64,000 nucleotides of DNA from Paracoccus indicus (GCF_003056335.1 NZ_PYWA01000010.1:1-64000), one strand, 5' to 3'. Shown: positions 45,025-55,506, counted from the stretch's first letter. The notes: a model not told the origin generated them from the sequence alone. A program made the numbers and translations.

Positions 45025-46464
45025 ATGAGCGAACGCCCAGGTTTCAAGACGCTCGACAAGGATCTTGGTCGCATCACCCATGCCGAGGTCGCGCAGATGC
45101 ATGCCTTCCGCCCCGTCTGGCGGCTTGGGCTGTCGATGCTGGCCCTTGTGGGGGTATTGCTGATCTTTCTGGCCTTGTCGGGGGCCGCGCCGGGGGTCTT
45201 GGCCACGGGGGCCGGACTGATCGTGGCGGCTTGGCTGGGCGTGGCCATCGGGTCGAACGATGTCGCCAACTCGCTTGGGCCTGCGGTCGGGGCAGGGGCG
45301 ATCCGCCTGCTGCCGGGACTTCTGCTGGTGGCCGGGGCGGGACTTCTGGGCGCCTTTCTGGCCGGAGGTGCGGTCTCGGACCGGCTGGCGGGGGGGATCA
45401 TCGATCTGGCCCCCGTCAGTCAGGGCATTCGCGGTCCCATGGTGATGGTGGCGGCCCTGATCGGGGCGGCATCCTGGATCACGGTGGCGACGGGGATCGG
45501 CCTGCCGGTCAGCACCTCGCATTCCATCGTCGGCGGGATCGCCGGTGCGGGTGCGGTGGCCTTGGGTGTTACGGCGGTCCATTGGACGACGGTGCTGATG
45601 ATCGCCTCGGTCTGGATGGCAACGCCGCTGGTGGCGGGCGGTCTGGCCGGGCTGCTGCTGGCCTTCCTGCGTGCCAAGGTGGTCGATGTGCCCGACCGAG
45701 GAGAAGCTGCCCTGCGCTGGTTGCCGGGCATGGTCGCCACCATGTGCGCAGCCTTTGCCGTCTATATCTGCGTGCTGACCTTCGACGGATCGCGGCTGAT
45801 CCTGATGCAGCCGGCGGCGGCGGCCCTTGCAGGTGCGGCAGGTTACGGCGTCACGCATCGCGGCGTTCTGCGTGAACTGCAGGACCATCCCAAGAAGCCC
45901 AGCACCAAGCGCCTGCTGCGTCCCGCGTTGCTGATCGCGGTGGTCATCATGGGCTTCGCGCATGGCGCCAACGATGTCGGCAACATCGCGGGCCCCTTGT
46001 CGGTGATCCTCAAGGGGCAGGTTCCCGATTGGCAGATCGGGCTTGTGCCCTCGGTCATCCTGATCGGGGCGGGGCTGGCCATCGCGGCGGGCACGCTGCT
46101 GTTCGGGCGGCGGCTGGTCAACATGGTCGGCAGCGGCATCACCAAGCTGAACGCGGGGCGGGCTTTCTGCGTGTCGCTGGCGACGGCGGTGACGGTTCTC
46201 GGGGCCTCGGGGTTCGGGCTGCCGGTCTCGACCACCCATGTGGCTGTGGGTGGCATCTTCGGCGTGGGTTTCGCGCGCGAATATCTGGACCGCCGTCGCG
46301 GCGCCCGCCACGACGCCATGCCGGTCGAGGAGACACGCCGTCGCATGCTGGTTCGCCGCAGCCACGTCGTGACGATCACGGCCGCATGGCTGATCACCCT
46401 GCCGATCACCGCATGCCTTGGTGCGCTGGCCTGCGCCCTGGTCCTGCGCGCGACGGGGGTCTAG
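45025..46464 (+). CDS. Inorganic phosphate transporter (PiT family)
   Basis: 479 residues with about ten to twelve helices in two repeats. Each repeat carries the family signature: GSNDVANSLGPAVG near residue 75 and GANDVGNIAGPLS near 315. VSTSHSIVGGI and VSTTHVAVGGI are the paired second motifs. It imports phosphate with protons or cations. It overlaps the convergent pncB by four bases. The large antisense open frame across this gene and its neighbours is not considered coding. Confidence 0.94.
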   Translation: MSERPGFKTLDKDLGRITHAEVAQMHAFRPVWRLGLSMLALVGVLLIFLALSGAAPGVLATGAGLIVAAWLGVAIGSNDVANSLGPAVGAGAIRLLPGLLLVAGAGLLGAFLAGGAVSDRLAGGIIDLAPVSQGIRGPMVMVAALIGAASWITVATGIGLPVSTSHSIVGGIAGAGAVALGVTAVHWTTVLMIASVWMATPLVAGGLAGLLLAFLRAKVVDVPDRGEAALRWLPGMVATMCAAFAVYICVLTFDGSRLILMQPAAAALAGAAGYGVTHRGVLRELQDHPKKPSTKRLLRPALLIAVVIMGFAHGANDVGNIAGPLSVILKGQVPDWQIGLVPSVILIGAGLAIAAGTLLFGRRLVNMVGSGITKLNAGRAFCVSLATAVTVLGASGFGLPVSTTHVAVGGIFGVGFAREYLDRRRGARHDAMPVEETRRRMLVRRSHVVTITAAWLITLPITACLGALACALVLRATGV

Positions 46465-47753
46465 ACGGTGACGGCCTGGGTTTCCTGCGTGCCGACGCCG
46501 AAGACCCGCTTGTAGCGTTCGATCTCGGATGCGGGGCCGGTGGCCTTGGCGGGGTTGTCCGACAGCTTGACCGTCGGCCTGCCGTTGGCCGCAACCGCCT
46601 TGCAGACCAGGCTGAAGGGCGCCAGCCCGTCGCCCGGCACCAGCCCGCGGAAATCGTTGGTCAGCAGCGTGCCCCAACCGAAGCTGACCTTGACCCGCCC
46701 GTGGAACTGCTTGTGCAAGGCCACAATACGGTCCTGATCCAGCCCGTCGGAAAAGATGATCAGCTTCTGGCGCGGATCCTCGCCCCGGTCCTTCCACCAC
46801 TGGATGGCAGTTTCCGCGCCCGTGGCGGGATCGCCGCTGTCGATCCGGATGCCGGTCCATCCGGCCAGCCAGTCGGGCGCATCGTTCAGGAAGCCCGCGC
46901 TGCCATAGGTGTCGGGCAGGATCATGCGCAGGTTGCCCTCGTGTTCCTCGTGCCAGTCGGCCAGCACGTCATAGGGGGCCTGCTTCAGCGCCGCATCGGT
47001 TTCGGCCAGCGCGGCATAGACCATGGGCAGTTCATGGGCGTTGGTGCCGATTGCCTCGATGTCGCGATGCATGGCGATCAGGCAGTTCGAGGTGCCGATG
47101 AAGCGGTCGCCCAAGCCCTCGATCATGGCCTGCACGGCCCAATCCTGCCACAGGAAGCTGTGGCGGCGCCGCGTGCCGAAATCGGCGATGCGCAGGTCGT
47201 CCAGCTTGCGCAATGTCTCGATCTTTTCCCACAGGCGCGTCATGGCGCGAGCGTAAAGGACCTGCAGCTCGAACCTTCCCATGTCCTTCAGGACGGCGCG
47301 GGACCGCAGCTCCATCAGGATCGACAGGGCGGGAATTTCCCACAGCATCACCTCGGGCCATTTGCCCTCGAAGGTCAGCTCGTATTGGCCGTCGCGTTTC
47401 TGCAGGTGATAGGCGGGCAGGCGCAGCCCTTCCAGGAACTCCATGAAGTCGGGGCGGAACATCTGGCGCTTGCCATAGAAGGTGTTGCCCCGCAGCCATG
47501 TGCTCTCGCCGCGCGTCAGCGACAGGTCGCGCACATGGTCCAGCTGTTCGCGCAGCTCGCCCTCGTCGATGATATCGGCCATGCGGACCGATTTGCTGCG
47601 GTTGATCAGGCTGAAGGTGACATTGGTTTCCGGGTGGTTGCGGAACACCGACTGGCACATCAGCAGCTTGTAGAAGTCGGTGTCGATCATGGACCGCACG
47701 ATGGGGTCGATCTTCCACTTATGGTTATAGACGCGCGTGGCGATATCGACCAT
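46461..47753 (-). CDS. pncB: Nicotinate phosphoribosyltransferase
   Basis: 430 residues. It begins with VRSMIDTDFYKLLMCQSVF, includes the FGTRRRHSFLWQDW and GTSNCLIAM blocks and ends with the loops ISVFGIGTQE-like VFGVGTQE. It makes nicotinate mononucleotide for NAD salvage. With pncA on the same strand 63 bases upstream, the two form the deamidating salvage route from nicotinamide. Confidence 0.96.
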   Translation of the reverse strand: MVDIATRVYNHKWKIDPIVRSMIDTDFYKLLMCQSVFRNHPETNVTFSLINRSKSVRMADIIDEGELREQLDHVRDLSLTRGESTWLRGNTFYGKRQMFRPDFMEFLEGLRLPAYHLQKRDGQYELTFEGKWPEVMLWEIPALSILMELRSRAVLKDMGRFELQVLYARAMTRLWEKIETLRKLDDLRIADFGTRRRHSFLWQDWAVQAMIEGLGDRFIGTSNCLIAMHRDIEAIGTNAHELPMVYAALAETDAALKQAPYDVLADWHEEHEGNLRMILPDTYGSAGFLNDAPDWLAGWTGIRIDSGDPATGAETAIQWWKDRGEDPRQKLIIFSDGLDQDRIVALHKQFHGRVKVSFGWGTLLTNDFRGLVPGDGLAPFSLVCKAVAANGRPTVKLSDNPAKATGPASEIERYKRVFGVGTQETQAVTV

Positions 47754-47816
47754 GACCGCTTTCCTTATGGCATTTCGTCTTTGGTGCCTGTTCCGCCCCG
47801 CGGGCGCAAGCCCGGG

Positions 47817-48413
47817 TCAGGCCAGCGTCACGCCCGCCTGGCGCATGGCCTGGCGGGCGGCGTCAAGGCTGCCGTCCATGTCGATGGCGCGGCAGGCATC
47901 CTCGATCACCCGCGTTTCGAAGCCCAGGCTGGCGGCGTCGATCGCGCTCCAGGCGACGCAGAAGTCGTGGGCAAGGCCCACCAGCGACAGTTGCGTGATG
48001 CCGCGTTCGCGCAGATAGCCCGCCAGCCCGGTCTGGGTCTTGCGGTCGTTTTCGTGAAAGGCGGAATAGCTGTCGATTCCGGCGCGGAACCCCTTGCGCA
48101 GCACCATGTCGGCCCGCTTGACGTTCAGGTCGCGGTGAAAGGCGGCGCCCGGCGTGCCGATGACGCAATGGCGCGGCCACAGGACCTGCGGACCATAGGG
48201 CATCTGTGTCACGCTGAAGGGTTCGGCGCCCTCGTGGTTGTCGGCAAAGCTGGCGTGATCGGCGGGGTGCCAGTCCTGCGTCAGGATGACGGTCGGAAAA
48301 TCCTCGATCAGCCTGTTGATCGGCCCGACGATCTGATCGCCATGAGGCACGGCCAGATTGCCGCCGGGGCAGAAGTCGTTCTGCATGTCGATCACGATCA
48401 GCGCCTGAGTCAT
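47817..48413 (-). CDS. pncA: Nicotinamidase
   Basis: 198 residues from ATG 48413. The catalytic triad is D9 (IDMQNDF), K107 (LRKG) and C152 (AHDFCVAWSA). D47, H49 and H53 of TQDWHPADHASF are the metal ligands. It converts nicotinamide to nicotinate, the substrate of PncB encoded next. The frame runs 24 codons further upstream, which the family length and divergence from trhO do not support. Confidence 0.95.
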   Translation of the reverse strand: MTQALIVIDMQNDFCPGGNLAVPHGDQIVGPINRLIEDFPTVILTQDWHPADHASFADNHEGAEPFSVTQMPYGPQVLWPRHCVIGTPGAAFHRDLNVKRADMVLRKGFRAGIDSYSAFHENDRKTQTGLAGYLRERGITQLSLVGLAHDFCVAWSAIDAASLGFETRVIEDACRAIDMDGSLDAARQAMRQAGVTLA

Positions 48414-48529
48414 GGATGACCTGTCAAATTGCCTTGGGTGCGCAGTAAGCCGAAGCCATGCCGCCAGCGTCAACCCCCGATGCATCGCGAACCCTTGCCC
48501 CGACCCGCGCCGCTGTCTAAATCACGCCC

Positions 48530-49405
48530 ATGCTGATCGTTGCCGCCCTCTATCATTTCGCCAAGCTGCCCGACCCCGCCCTTCGGCAGGAACCGCTGCT
48601 GGATCTGTGCCGCGCGCAGGGGCTGTGCGGCACGCTGCTGCTGGCGCGCGAAGGCATCAACGGCACCATCGCAGGCCCGCGCGAGGGGATCGATGCGGTG
48701 CTGGCGCATATCCGCGGCTGGCCGGGCTTCGGCGGGCTGGAATGCAAGGAAAGCACGGCCGCGACCCCGCCCTTCGCCCGCATGAAGGTGCGCCTCAAGT
48801 CCGAGATCGTGACCATGGGCCAGCCGGACGTGGATCCGACGGCGGCTGTCGGCAGCTATGTCGACGCGCGGGACTGGAACGAGCTGATCAGCGCCCCCGA
48901 TGTGGCGGTCATCGATACCCGCAACGAATACGAGGTGCAGATCGGCACCTTCCAAGGCGCGGTCGATCCGGGCACCGCCAGCTTCCGCGATTTTCCGGCC
49001 TGGTGGGAGGAGAACGCCCATCGCTTCCACAACAAGCGGATCGCGATGTTCTGCACCGGCGGCATCCGCTGCGAGAAATCGACAAACTACCTGATGTCGC
49101 AGGGCGTCAAGGACGTCTTTCACCTGAAGGGCGGCATCCTGAAATATCTGGAAGAGGTCCCGCAGGACGACAGCCTGTGGCAAGGCGAATGCTTCGTCTT
49201 CGATCAGCGCGTCAGCTTGGGGCACGGGTTGCAGCAGGGGCAGCACCTGCTGTGCCACGCCTGCCGCCGCCCCCTGTCCCCCGAGGACCGCCAGCGCCCC
49301 GAATACGAGGAAGGCGCCTGCTGCCATCGCTGCGTCGACGAATATACCGAGGCCGATCGCGAGCGCTTTCGCGAACGCCAGCGTCAGTTCGACCGGAACG
49401 GCTGA
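48530..49405 (+). CDS. trhO: tRNA uridine(34) 5-hydroxylase TrhO (rhodanese family)
   Basis: 291 residues. The N-terminal acylphosphatase-like part (REGINGT) precedes a rhodanese domain with the active-site loop [12 protein letters not shown] (Cys175 and Cys181). A Cys-rich end (LCHACRRPL and CCHRC) is typical of the YceA/TrhO group. In Escherichia coli and Bacillus the protein hydroxylates U34 of certain tRNAs. It is convergent with maeB, and both stop codons lie in one small palindrome. Confidence 0.92.
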   Translation: MLIVAALYHFAKLPDPALRQEPLLDLCRAQGLCGTLLLAREGINGTIAGPREGIDAVLAHIRGWPGFGGLECKESTAATPPFARMKVRLKSEIVTMGQPDVDPTAAVGSYVDARDWNELISAPDVAVIDTRNEYEVQIGTFQGAVDPGTASFRDFPAWWEENAHRFHNKRIAMFCTGGIRCEKSTNYLMSQGVKDVFHLKGGILKYLEEVPQDDSLWQGECFVFDQRVSLGHGLQQGQHLLCHACRRPLSPEDRQRPEYEEGACCHRCVDEYTEADRERFRERQRQFDRNG

Positions 49406-49418
49406 GGGGCGCCCTCAG
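49402..49418. terminator. Small palindrome over both stop codons of trhO and maeB
   Basis: CTGAGGG (49402-49408) and CCCTCAG (49412-49418) form a 7-bp stem with a three-base loop. The stop TGA of trhO and the stop of maeB lie in the two arms. It may act as a compact terminator for both genes, but there is no T tract. Confidence 0.35.
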
Positions 49419-51694
49419 CCTGCCGCGCCGACGCCCCCCGCGGCGATGGCCGCCATGTTCAGGATGTCGCTGACGGTCGAGTTCGTCGAACAGATCTGGA
49501 TGGGCTTCGGGACGCCCGTCAGGATCGGGCCGATGACCGTCGCCCCCGCCATTTCCTGCAGCAGCTTGACCGAGATCGACGCCGAATGTCGCGCGGGCAC
49601 CACCAGCACGTTGGCGGGCGCGGTCAGGCGGCTGAACGGATAACGGGCGGCGGCCTCGGGGTTCAGGGCCACGTCCACGGTCATCTCGCCCTCGTATTCG
49701 AAATCGACGCCGCGGGCATCCAGCACGCGGGCCGCATCGGCCATCTTGATCGCGCGTTCGCTGACCGGATAGCCGAAGTTCGAAAACGACAGGAAGGCCA
49801 CGCGCGGGTCCAGCCCCAAGCCTCGCGCCACGGATGCTCCACGGCTGGCGATATCGGCCAGATCCTCGGCCTCGGGCCATTCATGGACCAGCGTGTCCCC
49901 GATCAGCACGATGCGGCCCCGATGCAGCACGGCGGTGATCCCCACGGCCCCATCCTGCGGGCGCACGTCGAAGACATGGCCGATCTGCGCCAGCACCGGC
50001 GCGTTCTTGCGGGTCGCGCCCGTCACCAGCCCGTCGCCATGGCCATGCGCCAGCATCAGGGCGGCAAAAATGTGGCGGTCGCGGTTGGCCAGCTTGTAGG
50101 CGTCCTCGCGGTCGACGCCCTTCCGTTGCAGGCGCTGGTAGAGGAAATCGTGATAGCTCTCCAGGTGGCGGGTGTTGCCGGCGTTCACCACGGTGATCTC
50201 GCGGAAGGCGTCGCCCATGCCGAGGGTCTCCAGTTCGGATTTGACCTCGGCTTCGCGGCCGACGACGAGCGACTGGCCCATGCCGCCGCGCTGCCATGCG
50301 ACGGCAGCGCGCAGCACGCGGGGATCGTCGCCCTCGGCAAAGATCATCCGGGCCTGCTTGGACCGGGCGCGGGCATGGATGCCCTGCAGGATCGAGGCGG
50401 TCGGGTCCATCCGGTTCTTCAGCGTCTGGACATAGCCCTCCATGTCGATAATCGGACGGCGGGCGACACCGGTGTCCATACCTGCGCGGGCGACGGCGGG
50501 CGGGATGACATGGATCAGGCGCGGATCGAAGGGTGTCGGGATAATGTAGTCGCGCCCGAACTGCAGCTTGCGGCCATAGGCGACGGCGACCTCGTCGGGG
50601 ACATCCTCGCGTGCCAGTTCGGCCAGGGCGCGGGCGCAGGCGATCTTCATCTCGTCGTTGATGGCGCGGGCGTGGATGTCCAGCGCACCACGGAACAGAT
50701 AGGGGAAGCCCAGGACGTTGTTCACCTGGTTCGGATAATCGCTGCGCCCGGTGGCCACGATGGCATCGGGGCGGACGGCATGGGCGTCTTCGGGGGTGAT
50801 CTCGGGGTCGGGGTTGGCCATGGCGAAGATCACCGGATTGTCGGCCATCGCGGCGACCATGTCCTGCGTCACGGCCCCCTTGGCGCTGACGCCCAGGAAG
50901 ACGTCGGCGCCCTTCATCGCCTCCTCCAGCGTGCGGGCGTCGGTGACGACCGCATGGGCCGATTTCCACTGGTTCATGCCCTCGGTCCGGCCCTGCCAGA
51001 TCACGCCCTTGGTGTCGCACATGATGCAGTTGTCATGCCGCGCACCCATGGATTTCAGCAGCTCAAGGCAGGCGATGCCCGCAGCCCCCGCGCCGTTCAG
51101 GACGATGCGCACATCCTCGATCTTCTTTCCCGACAGTTCCAGCGCGTTGATCAGACCGGCGGCGCAGATGACGGCGGTGCCATGCTGGTCGTCGTGAAAG
51201 ACCGGAATGTCCATCAGTTCCTTCAGGCGCTGCTCGATGATGAAGCATTCGGGCGCCTTGATGTCTTCAAGGTTGATGCCACCGAAGGTCGGCCCCATCA
51301 GCTTGACGGCATTGATGAATTCGTCGGCGTCTTCGGTGTCCAGCTCCAGGTCGATGGCGTTGACGTCGGCGAAGCGCTTGAACAGGACCGCCTTGCCCTC
51401 CATCACCGGCTTCGAGGCCAGCGCCCCCAGATTGCCCATCCCCAGGATCGCCGTTCCGTTCGAGATGACGGCGACCATATTGCCCTTTGTGGTGTAATCG
51501 TAGGCCGTCTCGGGGCGGTCGGCGATGGCCTGCACCGGCACTGCGACGCCGGGCGAATAGGCCAGCGACAGGTCGCGCTGCGTGGTCATGGGGGTCGATG
51601 CGACGATGTCGTATTTCCCCGGCCGCGGTTCCAAGTGATAGGCCAGCGCCTCTTCGGGGGTGATCCGGGTGCTGCGCGTGGTCTTCTCGGTCAT
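49415..51694 (-). CDS. maeB: NADP-dependent malic enzyme with phosphotransacetylase-like domain
   Basis: 759 residues from ATG 51694; a longer frame to 51751 has no site. The N-terminal malic-enzyme core carries YSPGVAVP, KGNMVAVISNGTAILGMGN and the LNGAGAAGIACLEL dinucleotide fold. The C-terminal part from about residue 430 (MDPTASILQGIHARARSKQARMIFAEGDD) is the PTA-like regulatory domain usual in MaeB. It oxidatively decarboxylates malate to pyruvate. The family assignment is firm; cofactor choice (NADP) follows from the MaeB architecture. Confidence 0.95.
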   Translation of the reverse strand: MTEKTTRSTRITPEEALAYHLEPRPGKYDIVASTPMTTQRDLSLAYSPGVAVPVQAIADRPETAYDYTTKGNMVAVISNGTAILGMGNLGALASKPVMEGKAVLFKRFADVNAIDLELDTEDADEFINAVKLMGPTFGGINLEDIKAPECFIIEQRLKELMDIPVFHDDQHGTAVICAAGLINALELSGKKIEDVRIVLNGAGAAGIACLELLKSMGARHDNCIMCDTKGVIWQGRTEGMNQWKSAHAVVTDARTLEEAMKGADVFLGVSAKGAVTQDMVAAMADNPVIFAMANPDPEITPEDAHAVRPDAIVATGRSDYPNQVNNVLGFPYLFRGALDIHARAINDEMKIACARALAELAREDVPDEVAVAYGRKLQFGRDYIIPTPFDPRLIHVIPPAVARAGMDTGVARRPIIDMEGYVQTLKNRMDPTASILQGIHARARSKQARMIFAEGDDPRVLRAAVAWQRGGMGQSLVVGREAEVKSELETLGMGDAFREITVVNAGNTRHLESYHDFLYQRLQRKGVDREDAYKLANRDRHIFAALMLAHGHGDGLVTGATRKNAPVLAQIGHVFDVRPQDGAVGITAVLHRGRIVLIGDTLVHEWPEAEDLADIASRGASVARGLGLDPRVAFLSFSNFGYPVSERAIKMADAARVLDARGVDFEYEGEMTVDVALNPEAAARYPFSRLTAPANVLVVPARHSASISVKLLQEMAGATVIGPILTGVPKPIQICSTNSTVSDILNMAAIAAGGVGAAG

Positions 51695-51749
51695 GGTGGT
51701 CCCCCAAAGCATCTGTCCGACATGCTTAACGCGCGGTTCCGGGGGCATC

Positions 51750-51778
51750 AACGCGCAACCCCAAGGGGGTTGCGCTAA
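51750..51778 (-). terminator. Terminator after the Anbu gene
   Basis: GCGCAACCCC (51753-51762) pairs with GGGGTTGCGC (51766-51775) around three bases, 10 bases past the Anbu stop and upstream of maeB. On the minus strand it is followed by GTTGATG, so the T tract is poor. Confidence 0.6.
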
Positions 51779-51785
51779 CAGCGGA

Positions 51786-52511
51786 TCAGATCGTGACCTT
51801 GCCGAAACTGTCGCGCAGGGCGTTGGACCAGGCGGCGCTCATCTGCATGAAATCGGCGTCGCCATCCTCGATCCGGCGGCGCAGGGTGATGCCGCAATGG
51901 TCGCGCGCGATGACCGCCAGATCCAGCGGCATGCCCACCGACAGGTTGGACCGCAGCGTCGAATCCATCGACAGCAGCACGGCCTTCTGGGCGTCCTGCA
52001 GGTCGGTCTGCGGCGTGACCACGCGGTCCAGGATCGGCTTGCCGTATTTGTGTTCACCGATCTGCAGGAAGGGGGTGTCCTCGGTCGCCTCGATGAAGTT
52101 GCCCTCGGGATAGATCAGGAACATGCGCATGTCGCCGCCCTGCCGCTGGCCTGCGACGATCATGCTGGCGGATGCCTGCTGCTTCAGATCACGGCACTGC
52201 TCGGCGATCTCGCGGCGGGTGCGCGACAGGGTGTCACCGATGATCGTGGCAACGCGCAGCATCGTCGGCGCCTTCAGGATCGAGGTGGTCTCATCGGCCA
52301 GCTCATCCTCGATCGCCTCTTCCAGGCGGGCGATGGTGGTCTGGGTGACCGACAGCGATCCGGCCGTCATGATGGTGATGATGCGTTCGCCCGGGTTCTC
52401 GAAGAAGAACATCTTGCGATAGCAGGATATGTTGTCCAGCCCCGCATTGGTGCGGGTGTCCGACAAGAGCACCAGCCCGGCATCCAGTTTCAGTCCGACG
52501 CAATAGGTCAT
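51786..52511 (-). CDS. Proteasome-type protease Anbu
   Basis: 241 residues starting [20 protein letters not shown] at ATG 52511. The mature N-terminal nucleophile Thr2, Asp18 (SDTR) and Lys33 (YRKM) match the catalytic residues of 20S/HslV beta subunits. The [16 protein letters not shown] block is the Anbu signature. Anbu assembles into spiral rather than closed rings; its natural substrate is unknown. Genes for ATP-grasp, alpha-E and transglutaminase-like proteins, its classical companions, lie 2-5 kb away on the same strand, with a nucleotidase gene between. The open frame upstream to 52625 would bury the catalytic Thr and is rejected. Confidence 0.93.
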   Translation of the reverse strand: MTYCVGLKLDAGLVLLSDTRTNAGLDNISCYRKMFFFENPGERIITIMTAGSLSVTQTTIARLEEAIEDELADETTSILKAPTMLRVATIIGDTLSRTRREIAEQCRDLKQQASASMIVAGQRQGGDMRMFLIYPEGNFIEATEDTPFLQIGEHKYGKPILDRVVTPQTDLQDAQKAVLLSMDSTLRSNLSVGMPLDLAVIARDHCGITLRRRIEDGDADFMQMSAAWSNALRDSFGKVTI

Positions 52512-52678
52512 CGGCAGTCGTTTCCCTTCGTATTCCAGCGCGCAGACTAGGGTTCTGCCGCAGGCAGGGCAATCTGTTCTGTCGGACAGGCGCGACGTCG
52601 CCTTTCGCAAGACAGTTCTTGGCAACAGGCTTTCACATCGTGCAACTTCGGGACATCACGATATTCGGAGCCTTCGAC

Positions 52679-54652
52679 ATGCCCAATCCCCTTGCCCTGA
52701 CCCGCCGCGGCTTTCTGACCTCGGGGGTGGCCGGTCTGACGCTGGTGGCGCTGCATCCCTTCTCGGCCCGCGCCGAGGCGGGGCAGGCGCATCTGCGCAT
52801 CATGGAGACGACGGACCTGCATGTGCATGTCTGGCCCTATGATTACTATGCCGACAAGCCGGTCGATACGGCAGGTCTGGCCCGGACGGCGGCGCTGGTT
52901 CAGGACATCCGGTCGCAGGCCACGAACTCGATCCTCTTCGACAACGGCGATTTCCTGCAGGGCAACCCGATGGGCGATTACCTCGCCTATGAGCGCGGCA
53001 TGGCCGAGGGGCAGATGCACCCGATCGTGACGGCCCTGAACGAGGTTGGCGTCGCGGCAGGCACCCTGGGGAACCATGAATTCAACTATGGCCTCGATTT
53101 CCTGAAGAACACGCTGGCGGGGGCGGGCTATCCGGTGGTCTGCGCCAATGTGGTGACGGAACGCGGGGCCACGCCCGACCTGGATCAGACGCTGGTGCCG
53201 CCCTATGCGATCATCGACCATCAGCTGACCGACGGGGCGGGCGAACAGCATCCACTCCGCATCGGCGTCATCGGCTTTGTCCCGCCGCAGATCATGCAAT
53301 GGGACCGTGCGCATCTGGAGGGCAAGGTCACCACCCGCGACATCGTCGAGGCCGCCGAGGCCTGGGTGCCCAAGCTGCTGGAACAGGGGGCCGAGCTGGT
53401 CGTGGCCCTGTCCCATTCCGGCATCGGCGATGCGCAGGCGGTTCAGGGGATGGAGAACGCCTCGGTCCCGCTGGCGGGCGTTCAGGGGATCGACGTGGTC
53501 CTGACCGGCCACCAGCACCTGGTCTTCCCCGGCCCCGATTTCGACGGTGTCGAGGGCGTGGATGTGGCGGCGGGCACCATCAACGGCAAGCCGGCGGTCA
53601 TGGGCGGCTTCTGGGGCTCGCACATGGGTCTGGTCGATCTGCTGATGGAACGTCAGGGCGACCGTTGGGTCATCGCCAGCCATCAGTCCGAGGCGCGCCC
53701 CATCTATGAACGCGACGAGGATCGCAATGTCACGCCGCTGGTCGAAAGCGTCGCCGCCGTCGAGGATGCGACCAAGGCCGAGCATCAGGAAACGCTGGAT
53801 TACATCCGCCGTCCGGTGGGACAGACCAGCGCACCGCTCTACAGCTATTTCGCGATGGTGGCGGATGATCCCTCGGTGCAGATCGTGTCGAACGCACAGT
53901 CGTGGTATATCCAGCAAATGATGGCGGGGACCGAACACGAGGGGCTGCCGATCCTCTCGGCGGCGGCGCCCTTCAAGGCGGGCGGACGCGGGGGGCCGGA
54001 TTACTATACCGACGTTCCGGCGGGCGATATCGCCATCAAGAATGTGGCCGATCTGTATCTGTATCCCAACACCATCCGCGCGGTCCGCATCACCGGCCAG
54101 CAGGTCAAGGACTGGCTGGAGCGCAGCGCCGGGGCCTTCAACCGGATCACGCCGGGACAGGCGGATCAGCAGCTGATCAACCCGGATTTCCCCAGCTACA
54201 ACTTCGACGTGATCGACGGGGTCAGCTATCGAATCGACCTGTCCCAGCCCGCGCGTTTCGACAGCGAAGGGGCCGTGGCCGACGCAGGCGCGAACCGGAT
54301 CGTCAATCTGATGTGGCAGGGCAAGCCGCTGGACAAGGCAGCCGAATTCATCGTGGCGACGAACAACTATCGTGCCTCGGGCGGGGGATCATTCCCGGGT
54401 GCGGATGGCTCGACCGTCGTCTTCGAGGGACCTGACACCAACCGCGACATCATCGTGCGTTATATCGTCGAACAGGGGACCATCGACCCGCAGGCGGATG
54501 GCAACTGGTCGTTCGCGCCCTTGGACGGGGCAACGGTGCTGTTCCAGACCGGACCGGGGGCGGCGGATTACGTTACTGATATCACCACGCTGGACATCGC
54601 CGCTGCGGGCGAGGGGGAGGAGGGCTTCGCCCTCTATCGCATCACCTTGTGA
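52679..54652 (+). CDS. 2',3'-cyclic-nucleotide 2'-phosphodiesterase/3'-nucleotidase (CpdB-like), Tat-exported
   Basis: 657 residues. The twin-arginine signal [14 protein letters not shown] is followed by the calcineurin-type metal site: [43 protein letters not shown] and [11 protein letters not shown]. The C-terminal 5'-nucleotidase substrate domain has [16 protein letters not shown] and [13 protein letters not shown]. Periplasmic hydrolysis of 2',3'-cyclic and 3'-nucleotides is expected. It splits the Anbu cluster, transcribed the other way, so functional linkage is doubtful. Confidence 0.92.
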   Translation: MPNPLALTRRGFLTSGVAGLTLVALHPFSARAEAGQAHLRIMETTDLHVHVWPYDYYADKPVDTAGLARTAALVQDIRSQATNSILFDNGDFLQGNPMGDYLAYERGMAEGQMHPIVTALNEVGVAAGTLGNHEFNYGLDFLKNTLAGAGYPVVCANVVTERGATPDLDQTLVPPYAIIDHQLTDGAGEQHPLRIGVIGFVPPQIMQWDRAHLEGKVTTRDIVEAAEAWVPKLLEQGAELVVALSHSGIGDAQAVQGMENASVPLAGVQGIDVVLTGHQHLVFPGPDFDGVEGVDVAAGTINGKPAVMGGFWGSHMGLVDLLMERQGDRWVIASHQSEARPIYERDEDRNVTPLVESVAAVEDATKAEHQETLDYIRRPVGQTSAPLYSYFAMVADDPSVQIVSNAQSWYIQQMMAGTEHEGLPILSAAAPFKAGGRGGPDYYTDVPAGDIAIKNVADLYLYPNTIRAVRITGQQVKDWLERSAGAFNRITPGQADQQLINPDFPSYNFDVIDGVSYRIDLSQPARFDSEGAVADAGANRIVNLMWQGKPLDKAAEFIVATNNYRASGGGSFPGADGSTVVFEGPDTNRDIIVRYIVEQGTIDPQADGNWSFAPLDGATVLFQTGPGAADYVTDITTLDIAAAGEGEEGFALYRITL

Positions 54653-54659
54653 CCGCGTG

Positions 54660-54688
54660 AGATCCGGGGGCGCAATGCCCCCGGACAG
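54660..54688. terminator. Bidirectional terminator between nucleotidase and transglutaminase-like genes
   Basis: TCCGGGGGC (54663-54671) pairs with GCCCCCGGA (54677-54685) around GCAAT. The 9-bp stem fills the 37-base gap between the two convergent genes. Confidence 0.8.
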
Positions 54689-54689
54689 G

Positions 54690-55502
54690 TCACTGTGCCA
54701 GTTCCTCGACCCGGACGGCGACGGCCAGTTCCTCGGCGCCGCTGCCCATGGCCACGCCGCGGATGGGGGCGGCGTCGGATGCATCCAGCCCGGACCCAAG
54801 CCGGACATAGCGTTCGTCGGGGCAGCATTTGTTGGCGGCGTCGAAGCCGACCCAGCCCAATCCCTGCACATGGATCTCGGCCCAGGCATGGGCGGCGTCA
54901 TGGGCCTGCCCGTCGATGGTCGAATGCAGATACCCCGAAACATAGCGCGCCGGCAGGTTGCGGATACGCGCCAGCGTCAGCAGCGCATGGGTATGGTCCT
55001 GACAGACGCCTTCGCCCAGTGCCAGCGCCTCGGCGGCGGTGGTGGCATGGCCGGTCACGCCCGGCTTGAAGGCGATCTTGTCGGTAACCGTCGATGACAG
55101 GCGATGCGCCAGATCGAGGCTGTCGTCGGTGCTGCCCTGCACCGATGCCGCCAGATCGCGCAGGGCGTCGTCGGGCCTGGTAGCAGTGGTGTCGCGCAGG
55201 TAGGCCATCGGGTGGATCATCTCGCGGTGGCCGCGCAGGACGCCGGCCAGATCGCGGGTGTCGATGCGACCCTCGATGCTGATGGTCACCTGATCGACGG
55301 GGCCGCGCACGGTCCAGCCCTCGATCCAGTCGCCCGCCCCGTCGCGAAAGCCCGGCCCGCGAATGCCGTCCGTCACGTCGATCTGCCATTCGTGGATCTT
55401 CTGCCCCTCGAAGATCGAGGGCGTCAGGCGCAGGCTTTGCACCAGGTTCCGGATCGGGCGGCCATAGCGATAGGTCGTCTCATGCGAAATGCGCAGTTTC
55501 AT
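54690..55502 (-). CDS. Transglutaminase-like cysteine peptidase of the Anbu cluster
   Basis: 270 residues. The start MKLRISHETTYRYGRPI is the standard beginning of bacterial transglutaminase-like proteins; the catalytic triad is C167 (GEGVCQDH), H205 (AAHAWAEI) and D221 (GFDAAN). Members of this group are probably peptidases or amide-bond ligases acting on small peptides. Five bases separate it from alpha-E, which in turn follows the ATP-grasp gene, so the three form one operon. Confidence 0.93.
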   Translation of the reverse strand: MKLRISHETTYRYGRPIRNLVQSLRLTPSIFEGQKIHEWQIDVTDGIRGPGFRDGAGDWIEGWTVRGPVDQVTISIEGRIDTRDLAGVLRGHREMIHPMAYLRDTTATRPDDALRDLAASVQGSTDDSLDLAHRLSSTVTDKIAFKPGVTGHATTAAEALALGEGVCQDHTHALLTLARIRNLPARYVSGYLHSTIDGQAHDAAHAWAEIHVQGLGWVGFDAANKCCPDERYVRLGSGLDASDAAPIRGVAMGSGAEELAVAVRVEELAQ

Positions 55503-55506
55503 GGCC

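Noticed and set aside
44125..46860. 911-codon open frame on the minus strand over the ArfB, Nudix and phosphate transporter genes
   Set aside because: It is antisense to three well-identified genes, is rich in Arg, His, Gln and Asp as GC-rich antisense frames are, and shows no domain or ribosome site.
46029..48419. 796-codon plus-strand open frame over pncB and pncA
   Set aside because: It mirrors the two salvage genes, which have full catalytic motifs. The composition is that of an antisense shadow.
49586..51778. 730-codon plus-strand open frame over maeB
   Set aside because: Antisense to a complete MaeB protein, with no recognisable fold or start signal.
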